NCBI GenBank assembly: GCA_958408685.1
Contig: CATYLC010000011.1
Location: forward strand, 1 to 64,000
Length of the DNA stretch: 64,000 nt
Direction: 5' to 3'
Source of the DNA: an uncultured Collinsella sp.
GTDB lineage: Bacteria; Actinomycetota; Coriobacteriia; Coriobacteriales; Coriobacteriaceae
The notes under the pieces are model-generated. The model searched no databases. It was not told the origin of the DNA and saw only the letters and a list, made by a program, of their open reading frames with translations. Position numbers and translations under genes: made by a program. Below, in pieces: positions 62,499-64,000 of the stretch (positions are counted from its first letter, which is position 1; every line of letters begins with the position of its first letter).

Positions 62499-63059
62499 AT
62501 GAAGTTTGTTTGCCCCGTTTGCGGTTATGTGGAAGAGTTCGACGGCGACCAGCTGCCCGAGGATTTTAAGTGCCCCCAGTGCGGCGTTCCCGGTTCTCGC
62601 TTTCTGAAGCAGGAGGAGGGCCAGCTCGAGTGGGCTGCCGAGCACGTCGTGGGCGTCGCCAAGATGGAGGGCGTCTCCGAGGACATCGTTGCCGACCTGC
62701 GCGCCAACTTTGAGGGCGAGTGCTCCGAGGTCGGTATGTACCTGGCCATGGCTCGCGTCGCTCATCGCGAGGGCTATCCCGAGATCGGCCTGTACTGGGA
62801 GAAGGCTGCCCACGAGGAGGCCGAGCATGCCGCCAAGTTCGCCGAGCTCCTGGGCGAGGTCGTGACCGACTCCACCAAGAAGAACCTCGAGATGCGCGTT
62901 GAGGCCGAGAACGGCGCCACCGCCGGCAAGACCGATCTTGCTAAGCGCGCCAAGGCCGCTGGCCTCGATGCCATCCACGACACCGTGCACGAGATGGCTC
63001 GCGACGAGGCCCGCCACGGCAAGGCTTTCGCCGGCCTGCTCAAGCGCTACTTTGGCTAA
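62499..63059 (+). CDS. Reverse rubrerythrin
   Basis: The 186-residue protein has a rubredoxin domain first (Cys5/Cys8 and Cys25/Cys28, CPVCGY and CPQCGVP) and a ferritin-like diiron domain second with EGECSEVGMYLAMA, EEAEHAAKF, VEAENGATAGKTDL and ARDEARHGKAF. This order is reversed relative to classical rubrerythrin and matches the NADH-dependent peroxidase of clostridia. It reduces hydrogen peroxide in oxygen-stressed anaerobes. ATG 62499 follows GAAAGG. A terminator follows. Confidence 0.94.
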   Translation: MKFVCPVCGYVEEFDGDQLPEDFKCPQCGVPGSRFLKQEEGQLEWAAEHVVGVAKMEGVSEDIVADLRANFEGECSEVGMYLAMARVAHREGYPEIGLYWEKAAHEEAEHAAKFAELLGEVVTDSTKKNLEMRVEAENGATAGKTDLAKRAKAAGLDAIHDTVHEMARDEARHGKAFAGLLKRYFG

Positions 63060-63093
63060 GCCAACCGCCTGAGACATAACCTCAAGCTCGATG

Positions 63094-63125
63094 AGGCCCG
63101 GACCGTATTGGTTCGGGCCTTTTTC
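63094..63125 (+). terminator. Terminator of the rubrerythrin gene
   Basis: AGGCCCGGACC and GGTTCGGGCCT (one G-T pair) form an 11-bp stem followed by TTTTTC, about 35 bases after the stop. Confidence 0.9.
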
Positions 63126-63190
63126 GTGCCTCACGAACTTGTTAACGCCCTGAAATAGGACCGCCTTCGGCATCGGCTTCTCGTCAAAAA

Positions 63191-63313
63191 CTAAGTGAGT
63201 AGACTTTTTGGAACTTGCCGAGCACACCACCCATATTGCTTTATAAAGCCGCAGGTAAATGACTTGTTGCAAAACGGCTTGGTCGCCAAAGTGCTAAAAG
63301 CCTACTCACTTAG
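63191..63313. repeat. 123-bp inverted-repeat element, copy 2
   Basis: It has the same length as copy 1 (53458-53580) and an identical left end (CTAAGTGAGTAGACTTTTT). The right arm has one mismatch within the repeat. The internal AGCACA, CCGCAGGTA and CTTG..GCAAAA blocks are shared. Its right end overlaps the nuclease-like gene, supplying the last codons Leu-Ser-Glu and the TAG stop. Confidence 0.9.
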
Positions 63314-64000
63314 AACCGCAGCCGTCCACGATCGAGCCATTTTGTGTCTAGCGGGCATCTTTCCGTCGATTACTCCCAATTTTGTCCAGTCAACGAATAG
63401 TTCAGACCGGAGTAATGCCTCAGCCCTTTGCTCATCTGAGCTTTTATCACGATATTCAGCATCGAGCATCCTGCATACGGCCTTAACGATCGCGCGGAAT
63501 CTATCCTCATCCGATATCTGTCTGTGTGTCAGGAGAAGCACATCGTAGCCCATGGCCTGAAGGGCCGTCATGCGGTCAGCGTCACGCAAGCCATCCCCTG
63601 CGCGTCCGTGCGAGGCCTTTCCCTGACATTCAATGGCCACCTGTCGCCTACCGTCCGGTGAAGAAAGAAGTAGGTCGATATATACACGGGACTTTCCCAC
63701 AATCGCTCGAGCACTTGTGCCTAGCATCACTTCAACATTAAGCTCTATGTCGCAAAAACCTTCGCCTCCCAGGGATCGCGGCAGTGCAAGTAGCAAATAC
63801 GCCTCGACCTCAAAAGGCGACGCGGCACCCAATGGAACGAATTGCGATACCGCCATAAATCTATTGCCGTAACGCATCCCGCAAACATCTGAACAAAAAC
63901 GGTCAAGGTCTCTGCCCAAAACCAAAGCGTCTCGACGCCATAAATTTGAAGCGGTGCCGTCCTCGGACGGGCAGCGCACCCAACCCAACGTCGTCGAAAT
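63302..64000 (-). CDS. PD-(D/E)XK-like nuclease domain protein, 5' end outside the window
   Basis: The reading frame is open to the right edge, so the gene is partial; a TTG at 63988 could be a start but needs the missing DNA. At least 228 residues are visible. The segment SRVYIDLLLSSPDGRRQVAIECQGKASH gives Asp...Glu-x-Gln/Lys. ADRMTALQAMGYDVLLLTHRQI follows, as in DUF559/Vsr-like endonuclease folds. Coriobacteria carry many such proteins, some near abortive-infection-type genes. The stop codon lies inside the 123-bp element. Confidence 0.65.
   Translation of the reverse strand: MSTTLGWVRCPSEDGTASNLWRRDALVLGRDLDRFCSDVCGMRYGNRFMAVSQFVPLGAASPFEVEAYLLLALPRSLGGEGFCDIELNVEVMLGTSARAIVGKSRVYIDLLLSSPDGRRQVAIECQGKASHGRAGDGLRDADRMTALQAMGYDVLLLTHRQISDEDRFRAIVKAVCRMLDAEYRDKSSDEQRAEALLRSELFVDWTKLGVIDGKMPARHKMARSWTAAVLSE

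Noticed and set aside
1..64000. CRISPR array, intact prophage, IS transposase or rRNA
   Set aside because: No regularly spaced repeats, phage structural genes, transposase motifs or rRNA signatures were seen on either strand.

Overview
The window looks like chromosomal DNA from a high-GC Coriobacteriia gut anaerobe, most probably Collinsella. That is an inference from protein character (1248-residue single-chain PurL, RecJ fused to a RecQ-like helicase, Ski2-like helicase with a long C-terminal region, reverse rubrerythrin, an Etf-linked lactate-dehydrogenase-type operon) and strongly GC-biased codon use. No database search was possible. There is no rRNA, CRISPR array, intact prophage or transposase gene. 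One tRNA is present.

Layout. 1-2030: translation operon infC-rpmI-rplT (minus) behind an attenuator, then tRNA-Leu(CAA) whose 3' end and terminator are duplicated. 2066-11300: transglutaminase-like protein, class II fructose-bisphosphate aldolase, a metallo-beta-lactamase hydrolase, RelA/SpoT and the RecJ-helicase fusion. 11524-14031: BASS transporter, GalT-like protein and CutC. 14208-19069: complete branched-chain amino acid ABC operon (livK-H-M-G-F order of transcription), with a remnant of a second livK upstream. 19546-28506: homoserine dehydrogenase, SDR, CPA2 antiporter, PurL and a DMT exporter. 28608-33045: GGDEF protein, KdgT-type permease, AzlCD and an HD hydrolase. 33042-36667: FAD oxidase plus EtfB and EtfA with Fe-S clusters, resembling the electron-confurcating lactate dehydrogenase of acetogens. 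37014-40219: five-gene membrane/secreted cluster with a miniature LAQTG sortase substrate. 40338-46761: DUF554 protein, then a three-gene operon of TerB-N-like protein, DUF2791/BREX-type ATPase and Lhr-like helicase. 46788-53391: spermidine-synthase-like protein, Elp3, HTH/DUF4097 pair, Trm9-like methyltransferase and TrmB. 53702-62242: Ski2-like helicase, DUF2130 protein, phosphoesterase, a 59-residue protein, HIRAN protein, and an aldehyde/alcohol dehydrogenase pair. 62499-64000: reverse rubrerythrin and an edge-truncated PD-(D/E)XK-type nuclease.

Most notable. (1) Two 123-bp intergenic elements (53458-53580 and 63191-63313) share terminal inverted repeats that carry stop codons in all three frames followed by a T-run. 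One supplies the stop codon of the nuclease gene at the right edge. (2) The TerB-N/DUF2791/Lhr-helicase operon is a compact candidate defence or DNA-transaction module that uses BREX-type parts without the BREX methylase or PglZ. (3) Elp3 lies near a Trm9-like methyltransferase, which suggests a bacterial route to mcm5U-type wobble modification. Further points are an apparent AUA start codon for infC and a relic insertion scar at tRNA-Leu.
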